Positions 21,303 to 30,598 of a stretch of DNA of 64,000 bases are shown here, one piece after another. Position 1 is the stretch's first letter, and the number at the start of each line of letters is the position of its first letter. Made by a program: the position numbers and the translations under genes. This DNA comes from Lederbergia panacisoli. Its GTDB lineage: Bacteria > Bacillota > Bacilli > Bacillales > Bacillaceae_C. The stretch lies in NCBI RefSeq assembly GCF_024626525.1, contig NZ_JANJGU010000004.1, positions 186,001 through 250,000 on the forward strand. The letters run 5' to 3'. The notes under the pieces were generated by a model. It worked only from the letters and a program-made list of their open reading frames with translations, did not search any database and was not told where the DNA came from.

Positions 21303-21412
21303 ATTTATATGATAAGACTGAGCAATCTATATTTGTCTATCATCGGAGCTATGGTGGACAAAATCCTGAAGTGGGCGGGAAATATGTCCATCATCAATAC
21401 TGTGTTAAACAT

Positions 21413-21461
21413 AAAAAACGCCTCGCGGTACATTGAGTCAGTACCGCAAGGCGTTTTTTTA
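21413..21461. terminator. Bidirectional terminator
   Basis: AAAAAACGCCT-CGCGGTAC pairs with GTACCGC-AAGGCGTTTTTTT, giving T-runs on both strands between converging genes. Confidence 0.88.
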
Positions 21462-22142
21462 AACAGTTGCTCTTCTCAAGAAAAGGTACGAAAAGATAAC
21501 GTAAAACAAAGTAGGAATAATGAGCCAGTATGCAAGCTGGACTGCAGTGTGTTCAATGAACCAATGAACAATATCCATCCAATATTCATAATACGTTACA
21601 AGCAATGCTGCGATACTTGCAATCAGTAAGGAAGTTATAGCTGCATAAACCATTCCTTTTTTTCCGAAGCGGCGGGCGAAGCTTGAAATCATTAGCCCTA
21701 GGAAAAATAGATTAATAAATAGGATGAAGTATATGGCGAGTTGTTCTAAGAGTGTTCCATCATTTAAGTATGGAAAGTGGAAAAAATGAAATTTTCCTCC
21801 CCAGCCATTTGTCCATTTTTCTATTGTTGAACAAATTATTAATAGTACTCCATAGGAGAAGTTCATGATGGCCGCCATGACAACCGTACCGATAAAGTAA
21901 TCTGTCCTTCTAACCGACATACTGACGGCATATGAAAAGGTTTGGGCCACAACTAATATTCCCATCACTAGCATATATACAAAGATGTAAGAAACTCCGC
22001 CTGTATAAAATTGTTCCTTCGTTGTAATAAAGAGGCTCACGATTAAATTAATGATAAAGATTGAAAAAAGCATGATATTCGGTATTAAAAACCAACCCCA
22101 TTTATCGCGAACATACATTTTTAAAACCTTTCGAATATTCAT
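21459..22142 (-). CDS. ABC-2 type transporter permease (Ytr-like operon)
   Basis: 227-residue membrane protein with about six hydrophobic segments, from the third gene of a GntR-ATPase-permease operon. Its start overlaps the ATPase stop by 4 bases. No soluble domain or extracellular loop of note. In B. subtilis the similarly ordered YtrA-regulated genes respond to cell-wall-active antibiotics; here the substrate is unknown and the operon is much shorter (one permease). Confidence 0.82.
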   Translation of the reverse strand: MNIRKVLKMYVRDKWGWFLIPNIMLFSIFIINLIVSLFITTKEQFYTGGVSYIFVYMLVMGILVVAQTFSYAVSMSVRRTDYFIGTVVMAAIMNFSYGVLLIICSTIEKWTNGWGGKFHFFHFPYLNDGTLLEQLAIYFILFINLFFLGLMISSFARRFGKKGMVYAAITSLLIASIAALLVTYYEYWMDIVHWFIEHTAVQLAYWLIIPTLFYVIFSYLFLRRATV

Positions 22143-23023
22143 TTCGCCATCGCTCCTCGGTTTTTGGATTTCCCTTTCGTTAAATGAACGATCAACTGTT
22201 GCAAGGAAACTGGAGATATTTCAAGTCCCGGAATATGAAAATTATCATTTGCGTGACCTATGACAGTAGCAGAAAGCAACCCGCCAAATGGCTCACGATG
22301 AATAACTTCTTTTCCGGATATAAATGCCTCTACTTTTGCTGTTTGCCCTGTTACGGTAAAAGCCTTCCCTCTTAAATTCTCAGCATCTTCATCTATGATT
22401 AAGCTTCCCTTGTCTACGACTAAAACGTGTTCCAACAAATTACTCACTTCATCAATGAGATGGGTGGATAATATAACAGTCCGAGGATGCTCCGTGTAAT
22501 CTTCCATTAATCGGTTATAAAATAATTCACGGGAAACAGCGTCCAAACCTAAATATGGCTCATCAAAAATAGTTAGTGGTGCTCTGCTCGCAAGTCCGAT
22601 TACGATTCCAAGCGCGGAATGCATTCCACGGGAAAGCCCTCTATTTTTCTTTTTTAAAGGAAGATTGAAATCTTCGATTAACGAGTATGCATATTCCTCA
22701 TCCCAGTTCGGAAAAAGTGACTTTGACACTTCCAAAATATCACGGACAGTAAAATTATCAGGGTATTTCTGACTTTCTTTTATAAAACAAATTTTATTTA
22801 ATACTTTCGCATTTTCATAAGGTTCTTCACCAAATACCTTCAATTCACCGTTCGTAGGAAAAATTTGTGCGGTAATCATTTTCATTAATGTTGTTTTGCC
22901 TGCTCCGTTTCTCCCGAGAAGACCATAGATTTTATTTTCCTCAATTGAAAGGCTGATATCGTGTATGGCCTTTTGGTCATCGTATCGTTTATTTAATCGA
23001 TTTACCTTCACTACCTCTGTCAT
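22139..23023 (-). CDS. ABC transporter ATPase (YtrB-like)
   Basis: 294 residues. Walker A GLLGRNGAGKTTLM is at about 34-47; Walker B is LTIFDEP. The signature is the degenerate LSRGMHSALG instead of LSGGQ, as in YtrB-type ATPases, and the switch histidine is in LSTHLIDEV. The C-terminal third (about 215-294) is a variable regulatory domain. It overlaps the GntR gene and the permease by 4 bases each, so the three are co-translated. Confidence 0.88.
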   Translation of the reverse strand: MTEVVKVNRLNKRYDDQKAIHDISLSIEENKIYGLLGRNGAGKTTLMKMITAQIFPTNGELKVFGEEPYENAKVLNKICFIKESQKYPDNFTVRDILEVSKSLFPNWDEEYAYSLIEDFNLPLKKKNRGLSRGMHSALGIVIGLASRAPLTIFDEPYLGLDAVSRELFYNRLMEDYTEHPRTVILSTHLIDEVSNLLEHVLVVDKGSLIIDEDAENLRGKAFTVTGQTAKVEAFISGKEVIHREPFGGLLSATVIGHANDNFHIPGLEISPVSLQQLIVHLTKGKSKNRGAMAK

Positions 23024-23391
23024 CGATTTCCCTCTCCTTTCTTAATCATTTCCATTAGTTGTACCGTCGTAATTCCTAATTTTTCAGCCTCCTGAATCAT
23101 TGTCACTACATATTGGTTGAAAAAATGTTCTCTTCGCTTCTCAATCACTTTCATACGTGCACCTTCTGCAACGAACATTCCAATCCCCCGCTTTTTATAT
23201 AAGATTCCTTCATCGACTAGCAAATTTACGCCCTTCGCAGCTGTAGCAGGATTAATTTTATAAAAGTGAGCAAATTGATTCGTAGAAGGGACTTGCGATT
23301 CTTCTGGCAAGCCACCTTCTATAATGTCATCCTCAATGCGTTCTGCTATTTGGACAAAGATTGGCCGTCCATCATCAATTAAGTGCTTCAT
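23020..23391 (-). CDS. GntR family regulator (YtrA subfamily)
   Basis: 123 residues: winged helix at about 5-75 (PIFVQIAERIEDDIIEGGL, QVPSTNQFAHFYKINPATAAKGVNLLVDEGILYKK in two stretches) and a short helical dimerisation tail, the YtrA layout with no effector domain. GGTGGTG before the ATG at 23391 supports this start; GTG 23403 is an alternative. It probably represses its own operon through the dyad at 23410-23433. Confidence 0.86.
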   Translation of the reverse strand: MKHLIDDGRPIFVQIAERIEDDIIEGGLPEESQVPSTNQFAHFYKINPATAAKGVNLLVDEGILYKKRGIGMFVAEGARMKVIEKRREHFFNQYVVTMIQEAEKLGITTVQLMEMIKKGEGNR

Positions 23392-23409
23392 TTGGTTCAC
23401 CACCGTATT

Positions 23410-23459
23410 GGTTAGTTACTCATGTAATTAACCATATAACGTAATGAAATCATTGTCAA
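23410..23459 (-). promoter_or_regulatory. Promoter and operator of the Ytr-like operon
   Basis: On the minus strand TTGACA (23454-23459) and TATGGT (23431-23436) are 17 bases apart. A dyad GGTTAGTTAC-TCAT-GTAATTAACC (23410-23433) overlaps the -10 and transcription start, the expected place for a GntR repressor. Confidence 0.75.
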
Positions 23460-23533
23460 CTCTTTTTGAAAATCTTTTCATAATTGGGTGAAAATTATAT
23501 AATTGAGAAAAAGAAAATGGCAGGGGTGGGAAT

Positions 23534-24298
23534 ATGCTTACAAAAAATCAATTAGTAGAAGACTTTAAAAGAATAGGAATAAAAGAAGGAATGGTTCTTG
23601 TTGTACATTCGTCACTACGAAACATTGGATATATAAAGGGCGGGCCTGAAGAGGTGATTGAAAGTTTAATAGAAATTTTAGGTGATGAAGGGACACTCGT
23701 CATGCCATCGATGACAAGTGGAGAGGATATATTTGATCCTAGAACAACACCAACGGATGGTATGGGGATTGTCGCTGAAACATTTTGGAGATTGCCAGGG
23801 GTCCTGCGAAGCATTCATCCAAATAGTGCATTTGCGGCATACGGAAAATATGCACATGAAATTGTAGCTGAACATCCAATCGATCAGCCAGAGGGAATTA
23901 ATAGTCCAATCGGAAAGGTGTTCCAGCTTGATGGAAGGATTCTGCTGCTTGGTGTTTCTCATGATTCGAATACGACTATCCATTTAGCGGAATCTTTAAA
24001 TGATGTACCGTACAGAACATTTTCAACAATACTCCTTTCCAACAATGGACAGATTAAAAAAGTGGAAGTTCCAATCATCAATCATTGCTGTCAAAATTTC
24101 AAAAAAGTGGAGCCATTACTTAAAGAAAAAGGCTGTCTTACTATACAAAAAATAGGAAATGGCATGTCCCAGTTTATGAAAGCAAGTGACGTTGTTGATG
24201 TGGCTAGTGTTCAGCTAAAAAAGAATCCATATTATTTTTTATGTGTAGATGATTGTGAAGAGTGTACAGAAGCCAGGGGATATGTACCAACTAAATAG
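23534..24298 (+). CDS. AAC(3)-family N-acetyltransferase
   Basis: 254 residues of the aminoglycoside 3-N-acetyltransferase fold (YokD-like). VVHSSLRNIGYIKGGPEEVI (about 23-42) and GTLVMPSMT are family motifs; the conserved HPNSAFAAYG and later DSNTTIHLAE (the catalytic histidine region) are present. The family acetylates aminoglycosides or other amines with acetyl-CoA. Many chromosomal Bacillus members confer little resistance, so I would not call it a resistance gene. Single gene, with a cysteine-rich tail (CVDDCEECTEARGY). Confidence 0.85.
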   Translation: MLTKNQLVEDFKRIGIKEGMVLVVHSSLRNIGYIKGGPEEVIESLIEILGDEGTLVMPSMTSGEDIFDPRTTPTDGMGIVAETFWRLPGVLRSIHPNSAFAAYGKYAHEIVAEHPIDQPEGINSPIGKVFQLDGRILLLGVSHDSNTTIHLAESLNDVPYRTFSTILLSNNGQIKKVEVPIINHCCQNFKKVEPLLKEKGCLTIQKIGNGMSQFMKASDVVDVASVQLKKNPYYFLCVDDCEECTEARGYVPTK

Positions 24299-24373
24299 AG
24301 AAGTTTATATTCCGTGTGACCTGGTAAAAGGTTTCGTCACTATTTAATACAGACATTGATAAACTAACATTTA

Positions 24374-24409
24374 CAAGCTACCTAACGTTTGAAAGATAGC
24401 TTGTTTTTG
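24374..24409 (+). terminator. Terminator after the acetyltransferase
   Basis: CAAGCTA and TAGCTTG pair across a loop of about 15 bases and are followed by TTTTT. Confidence 0.65.
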
Positions 24410-24458
24410 CTAGGAAAATATAATAATTTTAGGGCCTGTTGACGATAGCCTTCATGTA

Positions 24459-25262
24459 CTAAACTAGGAAGTCTTTTCTTTTTGCTTCCTCTTTTTGCAT
24501 TTTCCTAATTCTGTATATTTTATTTAGGATTTCCCTATTCTCAACTTTTGCAAAGTTTCCAATTCCTGGGTAGGTGTTTACCTCGAATAAAATGGGATCT
24601 GCATTTGAATTAATCCCAAAATCGATACCATATTCCAAACGGGGATATTCGACGGAAACCAATTTAACTGCGGTGACGGAAATTTTTTCAAGGGTCTGAA
24701 GGAATGCCATCTTTTCTTGTTCGTCCATTCCTAGATGATCGTATAATAAATCAGAAATAGCCATAACTTGTGCCCCTTGATTTGCATTTACGATTCCATT
24801 TTCATATGTTTCAGCTGTAGAAATTTTTCCATACATTCCGGTAACTAGCCACTCTTCATTTAACTTTTGTACATGAACACGGATGGCAAGCGGATCCCCG
24901 TTTAAAGTAATACTATTGATTCCTTCCTGGACGATAAAGCCGCTATTAAATCGACCTTTAAAATCCAAGTTTGGATATTTTTCGGGATCGAAATCTTCAA
25001 TAGAAGCGATAGGAATATTTAACTTCTTCCCTTTTGGTGTATAACCATTCATATTATAATTCCCATGTTCGTCTTGATAGACTTTGTAAATCCCCTTCCC
25101 TTGCCCTCCTTTATCGTGTTTTATATATACAAATTCATAGCTTTTTAAAAACTCCAATAGATTTTCGATACTAAATATTTTTGTTTTGGGGACGAAATTG
25201 GCGGTTAAATCATCCTGAGAGAATAGATTAAATTGGTACAATTTGCCCATCCTAAAAAACAA
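24459..25262 (-). CDS. YheC/YheD family spore-coat-associated protein (ATP-grasp-like)
   Basis: About 268 residues of the YheC/D family, known as endospore coat-associated proteins in Bacillus. LYQFNLFSQDDLTANFVPKT opens the domain, followed by KHDKGGQGKGIYKV (an ATP-grasp-like nucleotide site) and LEYGIDFGIN with FEVNTYPGI near the C-terminus. The frame stays open to 25385, but that extension looks non-native. GAGGTG six bases before TTG 25262 gives a better start. Monocistronic. The exact role in the coat is unknown. Confidence 0.75.
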   Translation of the reverse strand: MFFRMGKLYQFNLFSQDDLTANFVPKTKIFSIENLLEFLKSYEFVYIKHDKGGQGKGIYKVYQDEHGNYNMNGYTPKGKKLNIPIASIEDFDPEKYPNLDFKGRFNSGFIVQEGINSITLNGDPLAIRVHVQKLNEEWLVTGMYGKISTAETYENGIVNANQGAQVMAISDLLYDHLGMDEQEKMAFLQTLEKISVTAVKLVSVEYPRLEYGIDFGINSNADPILFEVNTYPGIGNFAKVENREILNKIYRIRKMQKEEAKRKDFLV

Positions 25263-25510
25263 TAAAATCACCTCATTTTTTATTACTAAAAAAGCGGGTC
25301 GAGTATGGTTTGGACATAAATAAAATATGCAAAAGGGCGAACTTTGCATATTCCTCTTATATAGTGATGTTAGAATTGCCTCCATTCGTACAGCATATGT
25401 TCCAAAAGAATTTTGACCTGTACAATCGACTAGATTCGATTATTTTACAATTAAATTCTCATTTGTAAGTTGCTTTAAACGAAATCTGCCATTCATATTC
25501 TGTTCATATT

Positions 25511-25550
25511 CATCTCCTACAATGAGGCTGATCTTAAATTGTAGGAGATG
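25511..25550 (+). promoter_or_regulatory. Perfect inverted repeat covering the MMPL gene ribosome site
   Basis: CATCTCCTACAAT (25511-25523) and ATTGTAGGAGATG (25538-25550) are perfect 13-base arms around a 14-base loop. The right arm contains the AGGAG ribosome site of the next gene. It may be a repressor operator or an RNA hairpin that hides the ribosome site. Confidence 0.7.
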
Positions 25551-25556
25551 AATGAC

Positions 25557-27725
25557 ATGCTTCGACCATTTCGAAAACTAGTAAAATTCACAAGCAGCTC
25601 AAAAGGAGCAAAAATCACTGTAGTTTCATGGCTACTCGCCGTTTCTTTATTCAGTATATTTGCGCCAGGGGCTAAGGAATATGCTGTGAATAGTAAAGAG
25701 GTAAGCGTAGGAGGCGACAGGCCTTCAGAAATAGCCGACCATGTATTAAAAGAGCAATTTTCTAATAATGACGGGATACCGGCACTCCTTGTTTTCCATC
25801 GGGATGGGGAAATTTCAAGTGGAGACCGTGAGAAAATAGCAGAACTTAGTATGTGGTTGGCCTCTAATGAAAAGCCTAAACAAATCATTAGCGCATTACC
25901 TTTTCATCAGTTTCCGGAAAGTGTTCAAGATGAGATGTTCTCTAATGATGGCTCCACACTTCTTTTTAATATATCACTAGAATCTGATTTGGATTCCGAC
26001 ATTGCCCTCAAAACACTGGATCATGTAAGAGATAAAGTTGATGCGATTGGTTTAGGTGGAATGCAGTTTGAAATCACCGGTCCTGCCGGAATCTCAGCGG
26101 ATACTATTTCTTTGTTTAAAAATGCAGATATTGTATTAATGCTTGCGACGGTAGGACTAATTTTTGTTATTTTAATTGTAATCTATCGTTCTCCATTAAT
26201 TGCCATTACACCGCTTCTAATTGCAGGAATTGTCTATGGGGTGGTGGATCGTATTTTAGGGCTAGCTGGAAAATACGATTGGTTCACAGTGGATAGTTCT
26301 GGGATTTCCATTATGCTAGTCTTACTCTTCGCTGTTTTAACAGATTATAGCTTATTTGTATTTTCGAGATATCGAGAGGAGTTAAAAAGGCAGGAATCCC
26401 AATATGCTGCAATGGGAGAAGCAATCTATCACGTTTCGGAGCCGATCGTATTTAGTGGTGGAACGGTATTTCTCGCCATGTTGACGTTATTTGTTACAGT
26501 GTTTCAACCATATAATCATTTCGCACCCGTTTTTTCGGTGGCGGTTATCGTGATTTTATTAGCTGGTCTAACACTAATTCCAAGCATTTTTGCCTTAATG
26601 GGTCGAAAAGCATTCTGGCCATTTGTTCCAAAGGTTGAAAGTGTAAAAAAGGTGAAGATAGGCCTCTGGAATAAAATTAGCAAGCTTGTTATGAAGCGTC
26701 CTGCCGTCTTTGCGGGGATTCTGCTCACCATTTTATTAATCGGAGCCTTTAACTTTTCATCCGTGAAGTATTCATTTAATTTATTAAAATCATTTCCGGA
26801 AGACATGCCTTCAAGACAAGGATTTGAGCTGCTTGAGAAAAATTACCCTGCTGGCCAATTGGCTCCTGTAAATATCGTGCTGCTATCGAAGAAGGAGTTT
26901 GAATTAAACGATGATTTATTCACGAACGCAAATAATCTTATCGAAAAATTAAGGGACCAAAAAGGTGTTAGCACTGTTACTCCGGTTATTAAAGATACAA
27001 ACTTGTCTAAATCAAAAAAGGCGATTCGGCTCCAGTTGATTTTGGATGATAACCCATATGATGCAGTGGCACTCGACACTGTTAAAAAGTTGCGTGATTC
27101 AACTGAAACATTATTAAAAGAAAGTGGTTTTTCTGAAACAGATGTGAAGATGCACTTTGCTGGGCAGACAGCACAACAAGTGGATGTAAGGCAAATGAAC
27201 GTGCGGGATATGATCGTGTTATTTTCACTTGTCACGGTTTTACTTACGTTCATCCTAGGCTTCCAAACTCATTCTGTACTATTGCCGATCTTAATGATGT
27301 CAACTATATTATTATCTTACTTTTCGACTCTCGGCTTTGGCTGGTGGATTTTTCATCATTGGATGGGCTATGATGCTATTAGTTATCGCCTTCCTGTCTA
27401 TACGTTTGTGTTCATGGTGGCACTTGGAATCGACTATAACATTATGCTCGTCTCCCGTATACGCGAGGAGGCGCAAAGGCTGCCATGGAAGGAAGCTGTC
27501 GGAAAAGGCGTTGCTTTAACTGGTGGAGTCATTTCTTCGGCAGGACTAATTCTAGCTGCAACCTTTGCAGTCTTAATGACACAACCTTTACAGGAACTAT
27601 TTTTATTCGGTTTTACGATGGCGATGGGTATTTTGCTGGATACATTTTTAATAAGAGGAATTTTCTTGCCGTCTATTTTGATTTTGACACATAAGGACAA
27701 GAAGCGAGAAATAAGTATCAAATGA
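25557..27725 (+). CDS. MMPL/RND-type membrane transporter (YdfJ-like)
   Basis: About 722 residues in two repeats. Each repeat has one membrane segment, a large extracytoplasmic domain, then five membrane segments. Segments near residues 190-370 and 555-710 carry the MMPL signature (VLLFAVLTDYSLFVFSRYREE and the second-half counterpart VALGIDYNIMLVSRIREE), with the charged Asp-Tyr pairs used for proton coupling. ATG 25557 is preferred over 25548 because AGGAG abuts the latter. Exporters of this type move lipids or hydrophobic compounds; in B. subtilis YdfJ is controlled by a neighbouring two-component system, as may be the case here. Confidence 0.88.
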   Translation: MLRPFRKLVKFTSSSKGAKITVVSWLLAVSLFSIFAPGAKEYAVNSKEVSVGGDRPSEIADHVLKEQFSNNDGIPALLVFHRDGEISSGDREKIAELSMWLASNEKPKQIISALPFHQFPESVQDEMFSNDGSTLLFNISLESDLDSDIALKTLDHVRDKVDAIGLGGMQFEITGPAGISADTISLFKNADIVLMLATVGLIFVILIVIYRSPLIAITPLLIAGIVYGVVDRILGLAGKYDWFTVDSSGISIMLVLLFAVLTDYSLFVFSRYREELKRQESQYAAMGEAIYHVSEPIVFSGGTVFLAMLTLFVTVFQPYNHFAPVFSVAVIVILLAGLTLIPSIFALMGRKAFWPFVPKVESVKKVKIGLWNKISKLVMKRPAVFAGILLTILLIGAFNFSSVKYSFNLLKSFPEDMPSRQGFELLEKNYPAGQLAPVNIVLLSKKEFELNDDLFTNANNLIEKLRDQKGVSTVTPVIKDTNLSKSKKAIRLQLILDDNPYDAVALDTVKKLRDSTETLLKESGFSETDVKMHFAGQTAQQVDVRQMNVRDMIVLFSLVTVLLTFILGFQTHSVLLPILMMSTILLSYFSTLGFGWWIFHHWMGYDAISYRLPVYTFVFMVALGIDYNIMLVSRIREEAQRLPWKEAVGKGVALTGGVISSAGLILAATFAVLMTQPLQELFLFGFTMAMGILLDTFLIRGIFLPSILILTHKDKKREISIK

Positions 27726-27756
27726 ATAAATTTGTTCTTAAGCAAGGAGGAGGAGC

Positions 27757-28491
27757 ATGTTCAATAGTGTATTGCTTGAAGGTCAACTAGAGTGGAACTT
27801 CCCGGTATTATTCATTCTTGCAATAATCACTATTTTATATGCTCTCTCGCTCATTTATTTTACAAATATTAAAATCTATCACGTGAGACCGATTCTTTTT
27901 TTCGTTGGCATCAGTTTATTTTACCTAGTAATCGGGAGTCCATTATCTATCATCAGTCATCTCTCATTTAGTTTTCATATGATTCAAATGAGCATTCTTT
28001 ATTTTATTGTCCCGCCGCTGCTTTTATTAGGAATTCCAGTTAAATTTAAGATAGATGCTTTATCGTACATTGCCTTAGTTTTATTTGCCATCTTGTTTTT
28101 TCTTTATCATTTGCCATTTGTATTACAGACACTTTATCAAATCTCTTATTTACACAAAGGGTATACATCCTTGCTTTTTGTATTAGCTATTCTTATGTGG
28201 TGGCCGATTGTAAAGTTGGGAAATAAGCGGTTTACTATATGGAGTGGTCTCCTCCTCACTCCTGCTTGCTTATTATTTATTGTCAATGGCATCATGGGGG
28301 GAATAACGAACCCATTTTTGCAGGGGCTGGTATTAAGTCTTTGTTTGCCGGAACATATAAATGTAGTGGAATTACTCCCTTTTCATATTAATCCAAGAGT
28401 TGATCAAATTTCGGGTGGAATTGTCATGATGGGGTTGCATAAATTTGGCCTTATGCTTATCTCTCGCTTCAGTTTCACCTATACACAATAA
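27757..28491 (+). CDS. CtaG-family (caa3-type) cytochrome c oxidase assembly-like protein
   Basis: 244 residues, about seven membrane segments, with conserved histidines in SHLSFSFHMIQMSILYFIVPPLLLLG, split here as HLSFSFHMIQ and PPLLLLGIP. The family assembles the copper site of caa3 oxidase in Bacillus. This copy is shorter than typical CtaG (about 300 residues) and sits away from cta genes, between an MMPL exporter and an HssRS-like pair, so it may act on another copper or heme process. It lies 31 bases after the MMPL gene, probably the same operon. Confidence 0.8.
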   Translation: MFNSVLLEGQLEWNFPVLFILAIITILYALSLIYFTNIKIYHVRPILFFVGISLFYLVIGSPLSIISHLSFSFHMIQMSILYFIVPPLLLLGIPVKFKIDALSYIALVLFAILFFLYHLPFVLQTLYQISYLHKGYTSLLFVLAILMWWPIVKLGNKRFTIWSGLLLTPACLLFIVNGIMGGITNPFLQGLVLSLCLPEHINVVELLPFHINPRVDQISGGIVMMGLHKFGLMLISRFSFTYTQ

Positions 28492-28507
28492 AAAAGGAAG
28501 ATCTAGC

Positions 28508-29188
28508 ATGAAAACACATATTTTAATCGTAGATGATGATCCTCATATTCGGGAGTTGTTGCGGCTGTATTTACAGAAGGAACGATTTATGGTAGTGGAA
28601 GCTGGGGATGGAAATGAAGCATCCAAGCTGCTTGAAACTGAACAAGTTCACCTTGCGATTGTTGATGTTATGATGCCAAAAAAAAATGGCTGGGAATTAT
28701 GTGAGGAGATCCGCGAATATTACGATATTCCTGTTATTTTACTTACAGCTAGAGGTGAATTGGAAGATAAGGCGAAAGGATTTTTGTCGGGTACAGATGA
28801 TTATGTCGTAAAACCATTTGAACCAGAAGAACTTCTTTTCCGGATTCGCGCCCTGCTTCGCAGATATCAAATGGTATCAGATAATATTATTTCGATGAAT
28901 GATACAGTTATTGATCGGAATAATTACGAAGTAAGAGTTAGGAATCGGAGTTTTGTTTTGCCGCTTAAGGAATTTCAGTTGCTTGCACAGCTTGCGAGTC
29001 AACCTGACCGGATGTACACGAGGGAGCAACTCATACAGCTTATATGGGGAAATGACTTTGAAGGGGATAGTAGGACAGTCGATGTCCATATTAAAAGACT
29101 GCGCGAGCGTTTTCGGGGTATAACGGATGATTTTCAAATTATCACAGTCCGTGGTCTTGGCTATAAGTTAGAGGTAAAAGGCGAATGA
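28508..29188 (+). CDS. OmpR-family response regulator (HssR-like)
   Basis: 226 residues: receiver domain (1-115) with acidic pocket DDD (about 9-11), phospho-acceptor D in VDVMMP (about 53), conserved K in VVKPFEP (about 104), and a winged-helix DNA-binding domain (about 130-224). GTDDYVVKPFEPEELLFRIRALLRRY and RTVDVHIKRLRERF closely resemble HssR, the heme-responsive regulator of staphylococci and bacilli. ATG 28508 is chosen from GGAAG upstream; the longer frame overlaps ctaG. Overlaps the kinase gene by 4 bases. Confidence 0.87.
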   Translation: MKTHILIVDDDPHIRELLRLYLQKERFMVVEAGDGNEASKLLETEQVHLAIVDVMMPKKNGWELCEEIREYYDIPVILLTARGELEDKAKGFLSGTDDYVVKPFEPEELLFRIRALLRRYQMVSDNIISMNDTVIDRNNYEVRVRNRSFVLPLKEFQLLAQLASQPDRMYTREQLIQLIWGNDFEGDSRTVDVHIKRLRERFRGITDDFQIITVRGLGYKLEVKGE

Positions 29189-30573
29189 AAACTTTATATG
29201 TAAGGATTGTTCTAACCTTTATGTTGGTAGCGCTAGTTAGCGGCATCATCGCCTTTTTATTTTCCAACCTTTATTATCACGCGAAGCTAAAAGAATATAA
29301 TGAGGAAAAAATAAAAGAAATTGCGAATGAGATTGTATTTCTCTACGAAAACTCCAATGGAATCGACATTCATGAATATTTAACTAGCGTAGCAAACATG
29401 AATTTCCAGCTTTACTTAGTGGATCAACATATGGTCGGCGTGCAATTTGGGGATCCATTTCGTCATTATGAATTGGATAAGTCCATCATTCAATCTGTTC
29501 TAGATGGACATACGTACCACGGGATTAGTGAGTTTAAAAGCAATCTATTTGTCACGGGCTTTTTCAAAGATGATGTAAAAAATAGTATCGGTGTTCCGAT
29601 TAAAGTCAATGACAAGAGGGAAGCATTATTCGTCCGCCCCAATGTAGAAAAGCAGTTTGGAGAAATGCGAATCGTTTTTAGCATCATATTAGGCTTAACT
29701 TTTTTCATCAGTATGCTAATGATTGTTGTTTTCGCGACATTTCTCGTTCGGCCAATCAAAAAGTTAACGAAAGCAACTCGGAAAATCGCAAGTGGAAATT
29801 TTGATTTCACTTTTGACAGTCATCGTTCTGATGAAATTGGAGCATTGGCGAAAGACTTTGAACGGATGGCGAAATCATTGGAGAAATTGGATGAAATGCG
29901 GCAAGAATTCGTTTCGAATGTATCGCATGAAATCCGATCACCACTAACCTCCATTCAAGGATTTACGAAGGCAATCCGTTCAAAGATGGTAAGCGAAGAA
30001 GAGGCAGATCGTTACTTGGGGATTATCGAAAAAGAGACAAGCCGTTTATCTTCTCTCAGTAAACAACTGTTGATGCTTTCCTCTCTTGATAAAGAAGTGC
30101 AAGCTGTCAAAATGAGTCGATTTCGTCTTGACGAACAAATTAGGGAAATCATCTTGCTTACAGAGTGGGAATGGAATAAGAAAAGTTTGCGGATGGAGTT
30201 GGATTTACCAGAACTTGTGATTGAAGCAGATAAACAGTTATTGTTCCAAGTGTGGATGAATTTGCTTACAAATAGTATTAAGTTTACACAGGAAAACGGA
30301 GCGATTCATATCTTGATTATGGTAGATGAAGATATAATTGTAACCTTACGTGACACGGGCATCGGAATGTCGGCTGAAGAACTGCCGCAAATATTCGACC
30401 GCTTTTATATGGGAGATAAATCCCGAGATCGAACAAAGTCCGGAAGTGGGCTTGGATTATCTGTTGTGAAAAAAATTATAGAACTTCATAGAGGTTCTAT
30501 TAATGTCGAGAGTGAAATTGGAAGAGGGACGAAATTTATAGTAAGACTGCCCAAAAAACGAAAGACTTCATGA
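29185..30573 (+). CDS. Sensor histidine kinase (HssS-like)
   Basis: 462 residues. Membrane segments at about 8-28 and 164-188 enclose a small extracytoplasmic sensor whose YHGISEFKSNLFVTGFF is like the heme sensor HssS. HAMP covers about 190-240, the phospho-histidine is in NVSHEIRSPLTS (about 251), and the ATPase N, G1 (DTGIGMS) and G2 (GSGLGLSVV) boxes follow. KTLYVRI at the start is also shared with HssS. A heme-related signal is the best guess, but no hrtAB pair lies next to it. Confidence 0.87.
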   Translation: MKTLYVRIVLTFMLVALVSGIIAFLFSNLYYHAKLKEYNEEKIKEIANEIVFLYENSNGIDIHEYLTSVANMNFQLYLVDQHMVGVQFGDPFRHYELDKSIIQSVLDGHTYHGISEFKSNLFVTGFFKDDVKNSIGVPIKVNDKREALFVRPNVEKQFGEMRIVFSIILGLTFFISMLMIVVFATFLVRPIKKLTKATRKIASGNFDFTFDSHRSDEIGALAKDFERMAKSLEKLDEMRQEFVSNVSHEIRSPLTSIQGFTKAIRSKMVSEEEADRYLGIIEKETSRLSSLSKQLLMLSSLDKEVQAVKMSRFRLDEQIREIILLTEWEWNKKSLRMELDLPELVIEADKQLLFQVWMNLLTNSIKFTQENGAIHILIMVDEDIIVTLRDTGIGMSAEELPQIFDRFYMGDKSRDRTKSGSGLGLSVVKKIIELHRGSINVESEIGRGTKFIVRLPKKRKTS

Positions 30574-30592
30574 TGGAGGCCTTTCGTTTTTA
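30553..30592. terminator. Terminator between converging genes
   Basis: AAACGAAAG pairs with CTTTCGTTT, with A- and T-runs outside, so it can serve both strands. The kinase stop codon lies in its loop. Confidence 0.7.
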
Positions 30593-30598
30593 TATAAT

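Noticed and set aside
21309-21629. 106-residue open frame after the pseudo-peptidase gene
   Set aside because: It crosses a strong bidirectional terminator and the antisense of the permease gene; no ribosome site or family resemblance.
23534-24298. Calling the AAC(3)-family gene an aminoglycoside resistance gene
   Set aside because: The family includes many chromosomal members without resistance activity; sequence alone does not show the substrate.
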